Shown piece by piece: positions 63,908-64,000 of a DNA stretch of 64,000 nucleotides. Each line of letters begins with the position of its first letter. Position 1 is the stretch's first letter. The translations under genes were made by a program, and so were the position numbers. The notes under the pieces were generated by a model. The model did not search any database. It saw nothing but the letters and a program-made list of their open reading frames with translations, and was not told the origin of the DNA. The stretch comes from Ascaris suum (Eukaryota > Nematoda > Chromadorea > Rhabditida > Ascarididae). The DNA is taken from positions 4,398,849 through 4,462,848 of the forward strand of contig CM024176.1 of the NCBI GenBank assembly GCA_013433145.1, written 5' to 3'.

Positions 63908-64000
63908 ATAACTCAAAAGGGAATTGAATATTCACTTTGGTGTCGATGCCTCAAAGATGATAATTTGAGGGTTATGGGTGACCGTTGGATAAAATATGAA
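63908..64000 (+). CDS. Unrecognised gene at right edge, third exon, cut by window end
   Basis: After acceptor GCTTTCATAG the phase-0 frame runs open for 31 codons to the end of the window (ITQKGIEYSLWCRCLKDD...RWIKYE). It is rich in Trp, Cys and charged residues, which is uncommon for chance ORFs here. It continues beyond the window. I do not recognise the protein. Confidence 0.5.
   Translation, partial: MTQKGIEYSLWCRCLKDDNLRVMGDRWIKYE

Overview
The window looks like a piece of an AT-rich metazoan nuclear genome. It has no operons, no ribosome-binding sites and no long bacterial-type ORFs. The convincing genes are split by GT-AG introns of about 0.8 to 3.5 kb, and the background holds dinucleotide microsatellites and decayed non-LTR retrotransposon pieces. 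Short acceptor sites of the TTTTCAG/TTTGCAG kind suggest an invertebrate, possibly a nematode, but the sequence alone does not settle the taxon.

The main feature is one nine-exon gene on the + strand, coding from 31799 to 48362. I assembled it by matching splice sites and reading phases across eight introns. It gives a predicted protein of 586 residues. The C-terminal third (from about residue 400) is a BAH domain of the BAHD1/TNRC18/Winged eye type, a chromatin-reader family tied to heterochromatin silencing. The N-terminal half is low-complexity. It holds a clean match to the engrailed-homology-1 (eh1) consensus FxIxxIL at residues 109-115, a weaker eh1-like site at 84-90, a long Lys/Arg-rich stretch and a Ser-rich segment ending in an RGRKRRR basic cluster. 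Together these suggest a nuclear repressor that reads chromatin with BAH and may recruit Groucho/TLE through eh1.

A second + strand gene enters at the right edge. Three phase-compatible exons (63259-63322, 63561-63619, 63908 to the window end) encode the start of a protein I do not recognise.

The rest is intergenic or intronic. From 1 to about 31.7 kb there is no gene I can support, only a GC-rich island at 3.0-3.2 kb, inverted repeats, decayed coding-like stretches on the minus strand (11.2-12.2 kb and 22.8-23.3 kb), a LINE ORF1-like zinc-knuckle fragment (19.1 kb), a 161-bp (TA)n tract and a tRNA-like element (21.6 kb). From 48.4 to 63.2 kb there are weak ORFs, a GC-rich unclassified segment (55.8-56.1 kb), a perfect 57-bp palindrome (60.9 kb) and the 3' end of a frameshifted CR1/Jockey-type LINE on the minus strand (62.3-63.0 kb). 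The LINE is followed by a compound TC/TA microsatellite tail. Another LINE-like fragment lies antisense in intron 3 of the BAH gene. I found no CRISPR arrays, rRNA genes or intact tRNA genes.
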